NCBI GenBank assembly: GCA_964019335.1
Contig: OZ025732.1
Coordinates: 62,001-126,000 of the forward strand
Reading direction: 5' to 3'
DNA length: 64,000 nt
Source: Diplonema japonicum
Taxonomy: Eukaryota > Euglenozoa > Diplonemea > Diplonemida > Diplonemidae
In this document: positions 40,346 to 50,417 of the stretch, piece after piece
Layout: every line of letters begins with the position of its first letter
How positions within the stretch are numbered: the stretch's first letter is position 1
Made by a program: the position numbers and the translations under genes
Notes under the pieces: generated by a model
What the model was told of the DNA's origin: nothing
What the model saw: only the letters and a program-made list of their open reading frames with translations
Database searches by the model: none

Positions 40346-40565
40346 GACAGCTGCTAGTGGGGCAACCTCAGCAACCCAGGCAGCAGCCCCACAGGTCCAG
40401 ACCGAGGTCCTGTCAGCACCCATGGACGCACAGCCCGCACCACACAGGAGATGCCTTGACAATCAATATCAACCATAAGCACCCCCAATAAGATTTGTAA
40501 CTTGTAACTTGTAACCTGTAATACCCCACCCTTTCAAATCTGACTGACGTTAAATAAAACAACGG

Positions 40566-40714
40566 ATTTAGTGAAAATAGATCCGATTTTCACTTGTGGT
40601 GGCATGTTTAACTCGTTGATGTTACTTCACTCGCTTCGCTCGTGAAGTCATATACCCACTCGTTAAACCACTGCCACCACGCGTGAAAATCATACGATCT
40701 TATTTTCACTAAAT
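40566..40714. mobile_element. Foldback (inverted-repeat) element
   Basis: The left arm ATTTAGTGAAAATAGATC...TTTTCAC..GTGGTGGCA is answered by TGCCACCAC..GTGAAAATC...GATCTTATTTTCACTAAAT. This gives arms of about 50 bases with few mismatches. The centre holds a second small palindrome (ACTTCAC...GTGAAGT). It has no coding capacity and could be a MITE or a cruciform-forming site. Confidence 0.65.
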
Positions 40715-40723
40715 AAATAGTTA

Positions 40724-40935
40724 TTATTTTTATTTTTATTTTTATTTTTATTTTTATTTTTATTTTTATTTTTATTTTTATTTTTATTTTTATTTTTATT
40801 TTTATTTTTATTTTTATTTTTATTTTTATTTTTATTTTTATTTTTATTTTTATTTTTATTTTTATTTTTATTTTTATTTTTATTTTTATTTTTATTTTTA
40901 TTTTTATTTTTATTTTTATTTTTATTTTTAGTTTT
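40724..40935 (+). repeat. (TTTTTA)n microsatellite
   Basis: About 34 units of the hexamer TTTTTA, slightly impure at the ends. Similar arrays are at 48536-48822 and 49271-49405. Confidence 0.95.
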
Positions 40936-41465
40936 ATTTTTAATTTTTATTTTTATTTTGTTGTTTCTTTTTCTTATTTTTCTTTCTATCTTAAAATTTT
41001 TAATCTTCCTAGTTTAAAAGTTTAAAAGAAAGAAAATGAAAAAGATTGTTTGATATGGGTTCTAGGTTTTTAGAAAAAAAAAAAAAGAAAGAACATATTC
41101 CGAGGGTGGTTTAGGAAAGAGAAAACTTTTTCTTTCTTTTTATTTTTCTTTTTTCTTTTCCCCCCCTCCATCTCTTCCTCTCAAGTTTGATAGCCCTCCC
41201 TCCCCCCCCACTTTCTTGAACTTCTTTTCACCTCTTTCCCCCCCTACCTCTCCGTGGTTCCCAGTGAACATGAAAGAAGTGAAAGTAAATAAAAAAAGCC
41301 TTTCCCGTCCCTTGTTCACTCCGCCGTGCACCCCGATATCCTCCTCCCTTTAGTTTCTTCCCCCTAGTTTCGCACGGGTGGGTCCATTGTTATTTGCCAA
41401 AAAAAAAAAAAAAAAAAAAAAAAAAGTGTAAAGTGTTAAACAGCCAGCAAAGCTTGTGGAAAGAG
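40936..41465 (+). repeat. Duplicated block, copy 1
   Basis: From GTTGTTTCTTTTTCTTATTT through CTTTCCCGTCCCTTGTTCAC to the A run and the SINE-1 5' end, almost identical to 49460-49975. Neither copy shows a gene. Confidence 0.8.
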
Positions 41466-42562
41466 AACGGGAAACGGGATGTGGAGCTCATGCAAATAGA
41501 CAACGCCAGCACACAGCCGCTGCCGTGGGTACGCAATGTGGAGGGAAGGAGATGCCTCGTGCAAACGGCGGGGGAGCTCGAAGGAGTGGGAGGAATCGTC
41601 GCAGAATTCTTGAACCCGCTGCTGCAGTGGTTGTCACAGCTACGATGGGTGAAGGAGGACACCAGCTCTGAAGTGTCAGCGGTGGAATTGGCCATCGACT
41701 TCGAATGGACGACAGGCAAGTTACTGGGAGGTCTGCTGGAAGATAGGGCTCGCAAGATGAAAGCACTGATAAGAAAGCTGAACGCGGCATGCAGGGCACG
41801 GAAGAAGCCACGCCCCTTCCCAGCGGCAGAGAGTGAAGTCCCTCATCGCAATAGGTGGGAAGACGGCTATGGGTTTCGCCAGGAGGCCCATCTTCGCCAC
41901 CCACTCCACGCACGACAAGCTGATGGAACTGAAAGCCGCTTACAAGCTAGACCGCATCACACGACTCCGCAAGACGCTCAAGGCCTCGATTGGAACGAAG
42001 CACCCGCTCTTTGACTCCGAGACCCCAGGAGGCGATAAAGCTAGGCCTTCGGGGAAGACCCCTCTCCTGATCACCTACAACGTACGAACAAACGCCCGAG
42101 CCCGAGGACGGTCCCGCACTCCCCGCGGCCAAGCGAGATCTCGCTGCGACGCGGCCGAACACCAGGATCACTGGGCTCGTCGCCCTCCGGAGGCTCACCA
42201 AGGATGCAGGCGTTGACGGCCCTGAGGACCTGGATGAGCTTCGACATCTGGGCTTTCTTTCCAAGGGCGAGGCCATTTTTGACCCCAATTGCATGTCCAG
42301 GGCGTGCACTCACTTCTTGGGTGAGGCCCCCCTGGTCGCGGTCCCCCTCGACACACGGGTTGCGATCCCGTGCCTGCTGATCTGTCACGGCTCGACGTGG
42401 CACTACGCATCCCGCCAGGAACAGGGCTTTCTGCTGCAAACCCAAGGGTTCGGGGACAAGTCCTACTCGACCGTGGCAGCCCTGCTCGCTGACTTTGTAG
42501 GGGCCGGGACCCTCTATTACAACGAATCGCAGTGGTCGACTGTCCTGCATTCCTACAACTAG
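41466..42562 (+). pseudogene. Family C retroelement, ORF C-terminal part
   Basis: A first frame (to about 41830) has PLLQWLSQLRWVKEDTSSEV, SAVELAIDFEWTTGKLL and RARKMKALIRKLNAACRARK. It then shifts to KSLIAIGGKTAMGFARRPIF, RITRLRKTLK and HPLFDSETPGGDKARPSGKT, and shifts again to CMSRACTHFLGEAPL...QWSTVLHSYN. The WLSQL...ELAIDFE pattern looks like the region downstream of the reverse transcriptase in some protist retroelements; this comparison is from memory and tentative. At least two frameshifts make it a relic. It starts just after a SINE-1 5' end. Confidence 0.55.
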
Positions 42563-42860
42563 GAACAATCGGAAACAACCCTACACAATACAATGTAGGA
42601 GTGCCGGCCCGGCGTGCTACGAGGGCGATAGGCTATGCAAGGTTTCACAGACCTCGCACCCTATTATTTAGTTTCCACCCTTTCCGTTTTCTTTCCAATT
42701 TTAAGCTTGTTATTACCCTTTCTGCTTTTTCCTTTTCCTACATGTTTTCGGTCCCGGGTATGACGTTAAACTGCGTCCGCCGACGCGTCTGAACCAGCAC
42801 TTCCTTCTTTTCCTTTTTCGCTTCGTTCCGTTATTTTCATTATTCTTTCCGGCGATAGAC
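42563..42860 (+). mobile_element. Family C 3' region, cut short
   Basis: Same as 10746-11045 with GTGCCGGCCCGGCGTGCTAC and CCCGGGTATGACGTTAAACT. At GGCGATAGACT it is joined to the Q-rich ORF1 of family B, so the last 180 bases with the intron-like end are missing. Confidence 0.65.
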
Positions 42861-43888
42861 TACAGCAGGGCGGCGGAGATCTGTCCGGGGTACTACAGGA
42901 GATTGCAGCGTTGAAGGCACAACAACAACAGCAAGCACAGCAACAAGCCCAACAACAAAAACAAGCGCAGGACGAGCATAACCACAGGCTGCAGAACATG
43001 ACAGGACTACGACAGGAAGTGGCACAAATTAAGACAGCCCAAACAGAACAAAGCGCCGTCTTAGAAAAACAACACCACCAGCAACAACAACAACTACTGG
43101 AATGGCAGCAGAGGCAAGAAAAGCAGAGAGACGCATGGAAACAAGAGCAGGAACAGAAGCAACAGGGGCTCGACGGGAAGATTGAGACCCTGAAGGCCGA
43201 GGTAGGGGGTGTGACGTCGGTCCTGCAGCAGCTACAGGAGACCATGAACCTCGTACTGAAAAACACAGCGGGGGTACAGGAGGCCGTGGCAGCAGCGACA
43301 GCCGCACAACAAGAAGCGATGCTGGCAACGGAATCAGCCAAAGCAGCAACGAAGGCGGCGACAACAGCAACGGCCGCACTCCCCACACCACAGCCAACAG
43401 AGAAAATACTGCAACAACAACAGCAACAGCAGCCACCCCAAGAGCCAACGCAAACAAGAAGGGAACCGGAAGAGGCACCAGGGAAGGTGGCACAGAAGTT
43501 CGTAAGATCGCGGTCAAGCGAAAGGCCGCCTCAAATGAAGAACCCCAAAGAGGGGGTAAACCTTGACAAGCAGGCAGAGGGGAGAAAAGAACTGGGGAAG
43601 AAGGTGGCCGGAAACAGGCGAGCACAAGCACAGAACGAAAAAAGGTCCCAAACACCGGAACCAATACAAGTGCACGTGCTGAAGAGACCCCAACAAAGGG
43701 GATATGAAACGCGGGCCAACCCCAAACAACCCCAACAAAACCGTCCCCTGCAACAACAACATCAACCCCGCATCTCAAGCAGCATCAAGCGCAGACGAGG
43801 AAGTGGCCTCAAGCCAAGAACATCAACAAAAACAGCAAAGTCCTATACAACACCACCCCGACAAGCAGCAAACAGCGCAGGGGTGTAA
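42861..43888 (+). pseudogene. Family B LINE ORF1: Gln-rich coiled-coil protein, start lost
   Basis: The frame is open from LQQGGGDLSGVLQEIAALK with no ATG. Residues to about 130 are a Gln-rich coiled coil (QQQAQQQAQQQKQAQ; VLEKQHHQQQQQLLEW; ETLKAEVGGVTSVLQQL). An Ala-rich helix (AAATAAQQEAMLATESAKAA) and a basic Gln/Pro-rich tail follow. This is the usual look of a LINE ORF1 protein: trimer-forming coiled coil plus basic nucleic-acid-binding part. Repeats encoding QAASSAD in the next frame (43780, 43909, 43990) suggest a frameshift near 43760, with the protein continuing to 44180. It is joined upstream to family C and downstream directly to RNase H. Confidence 0.65.
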
Positions 43889-43889
43889 A

Positions 43890-44990
43890 GAAATAGAAAA
43901 AACCACTTGTCAAGCAGCGTCAAGCGCGGACAAAAAGAAAGAAGCAACATGCCAAGGAACATCAACAACCTCGCAACAAATTCCCCGCCAAGCAGCACCA
44001 AGCGCAGACGAGGAGAGAGCAGGGCAAAACACCCCACAAGCAACAACAACGCCGACACCCACACAAGAGCAGCAGCCCCAAAGAACACCCACACCACGCA
44101 CTCCATCAGAAAGATGGATCCCGCCTACACCATCATCGTATCGCAGACATGCAGAGGTGGCAGCATTGATAACAGGGTAACGAATGGAGGGAACCAGCGG
44201 GCACAGGGCGGCGCAGGGGAAGTGCAAAAACGAGAGGTTATGGCTACACAAAGCTAGACAGAAAGAGAGCACCCTGAAGATGGAAGAGAACGAGCGTGCA
44301 CCACTGCACAGAAAGGCAGCGATCCCACCGTGGGAGTGGGAAATCTTGAAAAATCTAACGATACGGACGGAAGGGAGCAGAGTGAAAAAACTCGAGCAGG
44401 CAGAACAGAAGAAAGCTGCCCTGCAGACAATCGCCAAACTACCCAAGGCCGACTACACGGTGTACACCGACGGATCAGTAGCAGACGGCACGGGGGGCGC
44501 AGGCATCTTGATTGAACACGCGGGTGGCACCGTTGAACTGAGCAGGGGTGTGTGCGAACTTTGCGACAGCTACCAGGCAGAGATGACGGCGATAGGCACC
44601 GCACTAGCACACATGGTCCAGAAGGAAGCACAAGGGAAGCAGATCAACCTCCTGACGGACTCGATGGCATGCCTGCAGAAATTGAAGCAGGTACCAGCAG
44701 GGCAACAGGAAGACATGGTGGTCGAGGTGTGGCACAGCATACATGTCCTTCTAAAAAATAAGAACCGCATCACCTGCTGTTACATCCCGGTCACTGCGGA
44801 ATAGAAGGTAACGAGAAGGCAGATGAACTCGCCGAGCAAGGTAGGGATAAGGAAGCGACGCAGAGGATAAGCCTGAACGCGGCGAAGAACTACCTGCAGA
44901 AGACGACGAAGGCGGAGATAAGAACAGGGCTCGATAAAAATCGAGAATACAACAAGTGGACGAAGGGGAGAGAGGCACCGAAGCGGATGG
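43890..44990 (+). pseudogene. Family B LINE ORF2 remnant: RNase H without endonuclease and reverse transcriptase
   Basis: MEGTSGHRAAQGKCKNERLW at 44184 aligns with MEGTSGQLAMQGEGKEERSW at 180. An RNase H domain follows with YTDGS near 44462 and a TDSMA segment. A missing G in ATCCCGG(G)TCACTGCGG (about 44790) breaks the frame before the last catalytic motif; the next frame continues IEGNEKADELAEQGRDKEA up to 44990. A SINE-2 insertion then cuts the rest. Between ORF1 and this point about 3 kb expected for endonuclease and polymerase is absent. Confidence 0.75.
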
Positions 44991-45010
44991 AAAAAAAAAA
45001 AAAAAAAAGA

Positions 45011-45194
45011 AAAGCCATTAGCCAACAGTGGAAAGAGAATACCCATGTCACAAAGGTGCTAGAACAATAACACAGGCCGACACGAAAGCACGAACGTCTC
45101 AACACACTTCCGTTGGCTCCACACAGCCCAGCTGGGTGGGGTCGGTCTGGCTAGACCAAGAGGAGGTGGAATTTAAAAAAAAAAAAAAAAAAAA
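45011..45194 (+). mobile_element. SINE-2 copy
   Basis: Almost identical to 9381-9560, with GTGGAATTT(A)n at its 3' end. It sits at the junction between the family B remnant and a family C copy. Confidence 0.7.
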
Positions 45195-45963
45195 TTGCAT
45201 GTCCAGGGCGTGCACTCACTTCTTGGGTGAGGCCCCCCTGGTCGCGGTCCCCCTCGACACACGGGTTGCGATCCCGTGCCTACTGGTCTGTCACGGCTCG
45301 ACGTGGCACTACGCATCCCGCCAGGAACAGGGCTTTCTGCTGCAAACCCAAGGGTTCGGGGACAAGTCCTACTCGACCGTGGCAGCCCTGCTCGCTGACT
45401 TTGTAGGGGCCGGGACCCTCTATTACAACGAATCGCAGTGGTCGACTGTCCTGCATTCCTACAACTAGGAACAATCGGAAACAACCCTACACAATGTAGG
45501 AGTGCCGGCCCGGCGTGCTACGAGGGCGATAGGCTATGCAAGGTTTCACAGACCTCGCACCCTATTATTTAGTTTCCACCCTTTCCGTTTTCTTTCCAAT
45601 TTTTAAGCTTGTTATTACCCTTTCTGCTTTTTCCTTTTCCTACATGTTTTCGGTCCCGGGTATGACGTTAAACTGCGTCCGCCGACGCGTCTGAACCAGC
45701 ACTTCCTGGCGACCAGGCCGTCTTTTCCCTTTTCCTACTTCACTTCGTTCCGCTATTTTCATTATTCTTTCCGGCGATAGACTGATACGGGCCATGGAAG
45801 CAACCTCTGCTTAATTCCTGGTACGTGGGAGGCTCCTCTTGAGGATGTCAGTCACCTTTTCCCTTTTTTATTCGACTCTCTGTTTTCGTATGCAGTATTT
45901 ATTCTTTTCCACCCCTTTTTATCTGTTTCTTCGCTTCTTCATCCTAACTTAAAACCATTTCAG
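45195..45963 (+). mobile_element. Family C copy, 3' coding end and intron-like terminus
   Basis: Starts at TTGCATGTCCAGGGCGTGC, keeps 90 codons to NSYN and the stop at 45466-45468, then the full 3' region. The last 76 bases (45888-45963) begin GTATGC and end TTTCAG. The next base begins Ubl-ANK coding sequence. Confidence 0.7.
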
Positions 45964-46576
45964 CCACCTCTGAGACCATCAGCATTGAGGCAGTGGCTTC
46001 GGAGGAGATGAAGAAGGTGAAGGAGAGGATCGCATCGATGGGAGGGTTGGATGTGGACAGCTTCACCCTCACCTTCGATGGGGAGGTGGCGGCTGCTGCT
46101 GACGACGGCGGTGGACAGCTCGTCGGAGATCTTCCATTTGAGGATGGAAGCATGCTTGAAGTGGTGGTGTGCAAGAGGCAGGCGGCTCTGTTGAAACGAG
46201 GGAAGAACACCCCTTTTTTTTACTAATAGTTTAAAGGTAGCGGAAGCACTTCTTGAGCACAATGCTGATGTGAAGGCAAGGGACAATGAAGGGAACACCT
46301 GTCTGCACTACGCTGTTGAAAGAGGTTGGTTCGAAGTGTTACCTGTTCTGCTGAGACACAATGCAGATGTGACGGCAAGGAACGATGAAGGGAAGACGCC
46401 TCTCGATCTTGTCCCCTCTGTGTGATGAGGACATTACCAAAGCGATGCGATACCTGTTGGAGGACCCGAGTCTCGCTCATGATCTGGAGCTGTTCGAAAG
46501 TGGGAGGGAGCTGAGCGACGTCAGCAGGCTTTCTGTTGTTCAACTGATTTCAAAGTGTATTAACATGAGTTGGTGA
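45964..46576 (+). pseudogene. Broken Ubl-ANK gene
   Basis: The Ubl coding part begins at CCACCTCTGAGACCATCAGC, codon 13 of the intact gene, so the start is missing and replaced by the family C end. It runs to QAALLK, where about 450 bases are deleted. Ankyrin codons resume at AEALLEHNADVKARDNEG, a short deletion at CCCTCTGTGTGATGAG brings a stop, and the conserved end (EDPSLAHDLELFESGREL) is in a different frame (46385-46576). Confidence 0.75.
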
Positions 46577-46854
46577 TCACTCCACACATGCCTGATTTCA
46601 AGGAGTATTCCCCGTGAGCGCCACAAAAGCCTGTGGGAAACGAAGCAGCAGGGGAACCCCTACATACGTGTGAGGGCACAGGTCTTAGAAGAAGCGTCTC
46701 AAGAGCAACAAAGCGACTCATTTACGAGTTAGATTTAAAAAAAAAAAAAAAAAAAAAAAAGCCATTCTGATTTCAAGGTATACTAGCGACACACCAGCCA
46801 AATTTTACCCCCACCCCGATAACCTGTTTTCTTTTTTTACTTGCTTTTTACTCC

Positions 46855-46875
46855 TACATACAATATCATTTCAGC
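46855..46875 (+). promoter_or_regulatory. Acceptor-like motif before a Ubl-LRR gene
   Basis: CTACATACAATATCATTTCAG follows a T-rich tract, 78 bases before ATG 46953. It resembles the dispersed CTAAC...TTTCAG motif and could be the 5'-leader acceptor of the next gene. Confidence 0.35.
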
Positions 46876-46952
46876 CCACCCGATAACGTAATTTAAAAAG
46901 AAGAGAAAAAAAGAATACTGAGGTTTGGCACACCCACAGTAGCCAAAAGAAA

Positions 46953-48509
46953 ATGAAAAGAAAGAGATCAAATGAAGGAATGAACGATATGACAGTGTTC
47001 GTGAAGACGGGAGGCGGGGTTCACGATGTGGAAGTGTCGGGGAAGGAGACGGTGGGGATCCTGTACAAGAAGGCGGGGTGTGCTGCTGGTTTACTCGAAG
47101 GCAAGTTCGAACTGGTTTGGGAGGGCGAGGTCCTGGACAGGAACGGGGGTGAAGATATCCAGGAACTCGGGCTCGTGGAGGGCAGCGTGGTCCATGTGGA
47201 GGCGAAGAAGATGAGAACCGTTCAGCTGGAGGAGCTTGAGAGCTCAGAAGTGGTTTCAGAGCTTGAGGAGCTTGTGAGAGCTGACCCTGAGCTGGTTCTG
47301 GTGGTGGAGGTGGGGAACTCGCCAGCTGTCGAAGTCTTGTCCATGGACAGGACGGTCCTTCCTTCTGAACTTCGGTTCCTCGTTGTCACCGACTCCACAG
47401 GCTGTGTTACAAGGATAGGCTCTGGGTTTCTTCAAGAGTGCGACCACCTGACGTCTGTTGATCTCATCCTCCCCAATGTTTCCACCATTGATGAAAATCT
47501 TTTATATGGGTGCAAAAATTTAGAAACCATCAACTTGAATGCGATGACCAATCTTTCTTCCATTGGTGATCGCTTCTTGTTTGGGTGCGAAAAACTAGAA
47601 ACCATCAACTTGAATGCGATGACCAATCTTTCTTCTATTGGTGATAGCTTCTTGTTTGGGTGCGAAAAACTAGAAACCATCAACTTGAATGCGATGACCA
47701 ATCTTTCTTACATTGGTCATTACTTCTTGTCTGGGTGCGAAAAACTAGAAACCATCGACTTGAATGCGTTGACCAATCTTTCTTCCATTGGTTATTGCTT
47801 CTTGAAGGGGTGCAAAAAACTAGAAACCATCAACTTGAATGCGATGACCAATCTTTCTTCTATTGGTCCTTACTTCTTGGAGGGGTGCGAAAAACTAGAA
47901 ACCATCAACTTGAATGCGATGACCAATCTTTCTTCCATTAGTGATTACTTCTTGTCTGGGTGCAAAAAACTAGAAACCATCAACTTGAATGCGATGACCA
48001 ATCTTTCTTCTATTGGTGATTACTTCTTGTATGGGTGCGAAAAACTAGAAACCATCAACTTGAATGCGATGACCAATCTTTCTTCTATTGGTCCTTACTT
48101 CTTGGAGGGGTGCGAAAAACTAGAAACCATCAACTTGAATGCGATGACCAATCTTTCTTCCATTAGTGATTACTTCTTGTCTGGGTGCAAAAAACTAGAA
48201 ACCATCAACTTGAATGCGATGACCAATCTTTCTTCTATTGGTGATTACTTCTTGTATGGGTGCGAAAAACTAGAAGCCATCAACTTGAATGCGATGACCA
48301 ATCTTTCTTCCATTGGTCATTGCTTCTTGTTTGGGTGCGAAAAACTAGAAACCATCGACTTGAATACGTTGACCAATCTTTCTTCCATTGGTGATTGCTT
48401 CTTGCCTGGGTGCGTATCTCGACTTGAATTTAAAAAGAAAAAAAAAAAAAGTCGGTGTTTAGAAAAGAAGAGGGGAAAAAAAGAAGAAAAAAGAACACCC
48501 TGGCGCTGA
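46953..48509 (+). CDS. Ubiquitin-like / BspA-type LRR protein with 12 near-identical repeats
   Basis: The protein has 518 residues. Two starts are possible: ATG 46953 adds MKRKRSNEG, derived from a retroelement tail, and ATG 46980 gives the family start MNDMTVFVK. The ubiquitin-like domain is followed by the usual linker (ADPELVLVVEVGNSPAVEV) and twelve 25-residue repeats whose codons differ by only a few bases. A block of three repeats (225 bp) is duplicated at about 47865-48089 and 48090-48314. The normal LETIVLRGG end is lost; instead the frame runs through a LINE-derived poly-Lys stretch (EFKKKKKK) to a stop 80 codons later than homology. It is intact as a frame, but the end is chimeric. 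Confidence 0.75.
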   Translation: MKRKRSNEGMNDMTVFVKTGGGVHDVEVSGKETVGILYKKAGCAAGLLEGKFELVWEGEVLDRNGGEDIQELGLVEGSVVHVEAKKMRTVQLEELESSEVVSELEELVRADPELVLVVEVGNSPAVEVLSMDRTVLPSELRFLVVTDSTGCVTRIGSGFLQECDHLTSVDLILPNVSTIDENLLYGCKNLETINLNAMTNLSSIGDRFLFGCEKLETINLNAMTNLSSIGDSFLFGCEKLETINLNAMTNLSYIGHYFLSGCEKLETIDLNALTNLSSIGYCFLKGCKKLETINLNAMTNLSSIGPYFLEGCEKLETINLNAMTNLSSISDYFLSGCKKLETINLNAMTNLSSIGDYFLYGCEKLETINLNAMTNLSSIGPYFLEGCEKLETINLNAMTNLSSISDYFLSGCKKLETINLNAMTNLSSIGDYFLYGCEKLEAINLNAMTNLSSIGHCFLFGCEKLETIDLNTLTNLSSIGDCFLPGCVSRLEFKKKKKKSRCLEKKRGKKEEKRTPWR

Positions 48510-48535
48510 GAAACATCTTTGTGGAAAAACCAACG
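48510..48535 (+). repeat. Family B ORF2 end fragment
   Basis: AACATCTTTGTGGAAAAACC, the last bases of a segment beginning at about 48494, matches the ORF2 end at 31150-31190 and is cut by the TTTTTA array. Confidence 0.6.
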
Positions 48536-48822
48536 TTATTTTTATTTTTATTTTTATTTTTATTTTTATTTTTATTTTTATTTTTATTTTTATTTTTATT
48601 TTTATTTTTATTTTTATTTTTATTTTTATTTTTATTTTTATTTTTATTTTTATTTTTATTTTTATTTTTATTTTTATTTTTATTTTTATTTTTATTTTTA
48701 TTTTTATTTTTATTTTTATTTTTATTTTTATTTTTATTTTTATTTTTATTTTTATTTTTATTTTTATTTTTATTTTTATTTTTATTTTTATTTTTATTTT
48801 TATTTTTATTTTTATTTTTATT
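48536..48822 (+). repeat. (TTTTTA)n microsatellite
   Basis: Almost 48 perfect hexamers in a row. It is followed by 450 bases (48823-49270) with no recognisable gene. Confidence 0.95.
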
Positions 48823-49270
48823 GGGGACCAATGTTTCCAACCTCCCTGTGGTGGTTCCTGGTAATTGTGGTTTGGAGAAGCACAAGCGAAAGGGAAACTC
48901 TCGTTCTAAAGCCGTACACGTGGGGAAACCTGGACGGGGGTGGAGAGCCCACCCTACGCGTGGCGCCAGTTAGCATCGCCCTCAACGGAGAGTCCCTTAT
49001 CCCATTACATCGAACAAGGAGGTGGCTTCACCAGGTCAGGCAAGTAGCCTCCCCGCGGCATCGTGCCAGTGAAGCAAGCCTCCCACAACTCTCCAGTTGG
49101 TGTTTAATTGCTTCTGTGGCCCCTCTCCCTATTTCAATTTCCAAGCTTTCTTTACCTCTCCACTTTTACTTTCTACGGGACCACAGGGGACTTGGGAGGC
49201 TTCGGGGCGAAGTTTCACAAGGGTGGCCGCTGTGTCACATACTGCATGGCACCACTAAAATCGAGACAAC

Positions 49271-49329
49271 TTTTATTTTTATTTTTATTTTTATTTTTAT
49301 TTTTATTTTTATTTTTATTTTTATTTTTA

Positions 49330-49360
<31 letters not shown>

Positions 49361-49405
49361 TTTATTTTTATTTTTATTTTTATTTTTATTTTTATTTTTA
49401 TTTTT
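49271..49405 (+). repeat. (TTTTTA)n microsatellite, second array
   Basis: About 22 units with one TTTTA phase change. It leads into the duplicated block 2, as the array at 40724 leads into block 1. Confidence 0.9.
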
Positions 49406-49975
49406 AATCTTAGTTTTAAATTGTGTTTTATTTTTAGTTTTATTTTTAATTTTTTTTTTATTTTGTTGTTTCTTTTTCTTATTTTTCTTTCTATCTTAAA
49501 ATTTTTAATCTTCCTAGTTTAAAAGTTTAAAAGAAAGAAAATGCAAAAGATTGTTTGATATGGGTTCTAGGTTTTTAGAAAAAAAAAAAAAGAAAGAACA
49601 CATTCCGAGGGTGGTTTAGGAAAAAGAAAACTTTTTCTTTCTTTTTATTTTTCTTTTTTCTTTTACCCCCTCCATCTCTTCCTCTCAAGTTTGATAGCCC
49701 TCCCTCCCCCCCCCACTTTCTTGAACTTCTTTTCACCTCTTTTCCCCCCTACCTCTCCGTGGTTCCCAGTGAACATGAAAGAAGTGAAAGTAAATAAAAA
49801 AAGCCTTTCCCGTCCCTTGTTCACTCCGCCGTGCACCCCGATATCCTCCTCCCTTTAGTTTCTTCCCCCTAGTTTCGCACGGGTGGGTCCATTGTTATTT
49901 GCCAAAAAAAAAAAAAAAAAAAAAAAAAAAGTGTAAAGTGTTAAACAGCCAGCAAAGCTTGTGGAAAGAGAACAC
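49406..49975 (+). repeat. Duplicated block, copy 2
   Basis: Matches 40936-41465 nearly base for base, including the A run and SINE-1 5' end, then leaves it at GAGAACACC. The stretch to 50091 carries a family B 3' UTR piece (GAGAGTGTACAATCCTGTTTC). Confidence 0.8.
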
Positions 49976-50417
49976 CAAGAAAAAAAAAGAGAGAGAAAAA
50001 AAGACCAGGACACCCCCTCCCCGGTCTGCTTTTTGTTCCTTGATCCCCAAGAGAGTGTACAATCCTGTTTCTCCCAGAAACAGAGAACACTAGGAAGGCA
50101 GCCATAACTTCAAGAAAAAAACTATTCTAGCGCAACGCCGGGGCTGTATGCCCCCTGAAATGCCTCCAGATGTCCCAATTCTAGAGAGAGGGTGACCACA
50201 CCCCCTGACACTGTCAGACATATCCCTTAGCGCAGAAGTTCTTTTTTCGAATCGTCTATATATAGAGGCTCGTTGGTAGATGATTAAAAAAGCAATAAGA
50301 ATACCTCTTTTATTCTTTTTCTTCTCTTTTAATATCTACATGCCCAACCTTGTATCAACAAACAACACAGGATATTACCAAAGGATATTGAAAGAAAACA
50401 AGAAAAGAAACAAAACC

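Noticed and set aside
40724-40935. Telomeric repeat
   Set aside because: TTTTTA lacks the G-rich strand expected of telomeres, and the arrays are internal and flanked by ordinary repeats.
48430-49499. Long FLFLFL, YFYFYF and KNKNKN reading frames on both strands
   Set aside because: They are translations of the TTTTTA microsatellites.
50280-50417. N-terminal hydrophobic extension of the array Ubl-ANK proteins (start at 50280)
   Set aside because: The extension is the translated leader; the paralogue at 7524 starts at the MKGS codon and its leader is not open in that frame.
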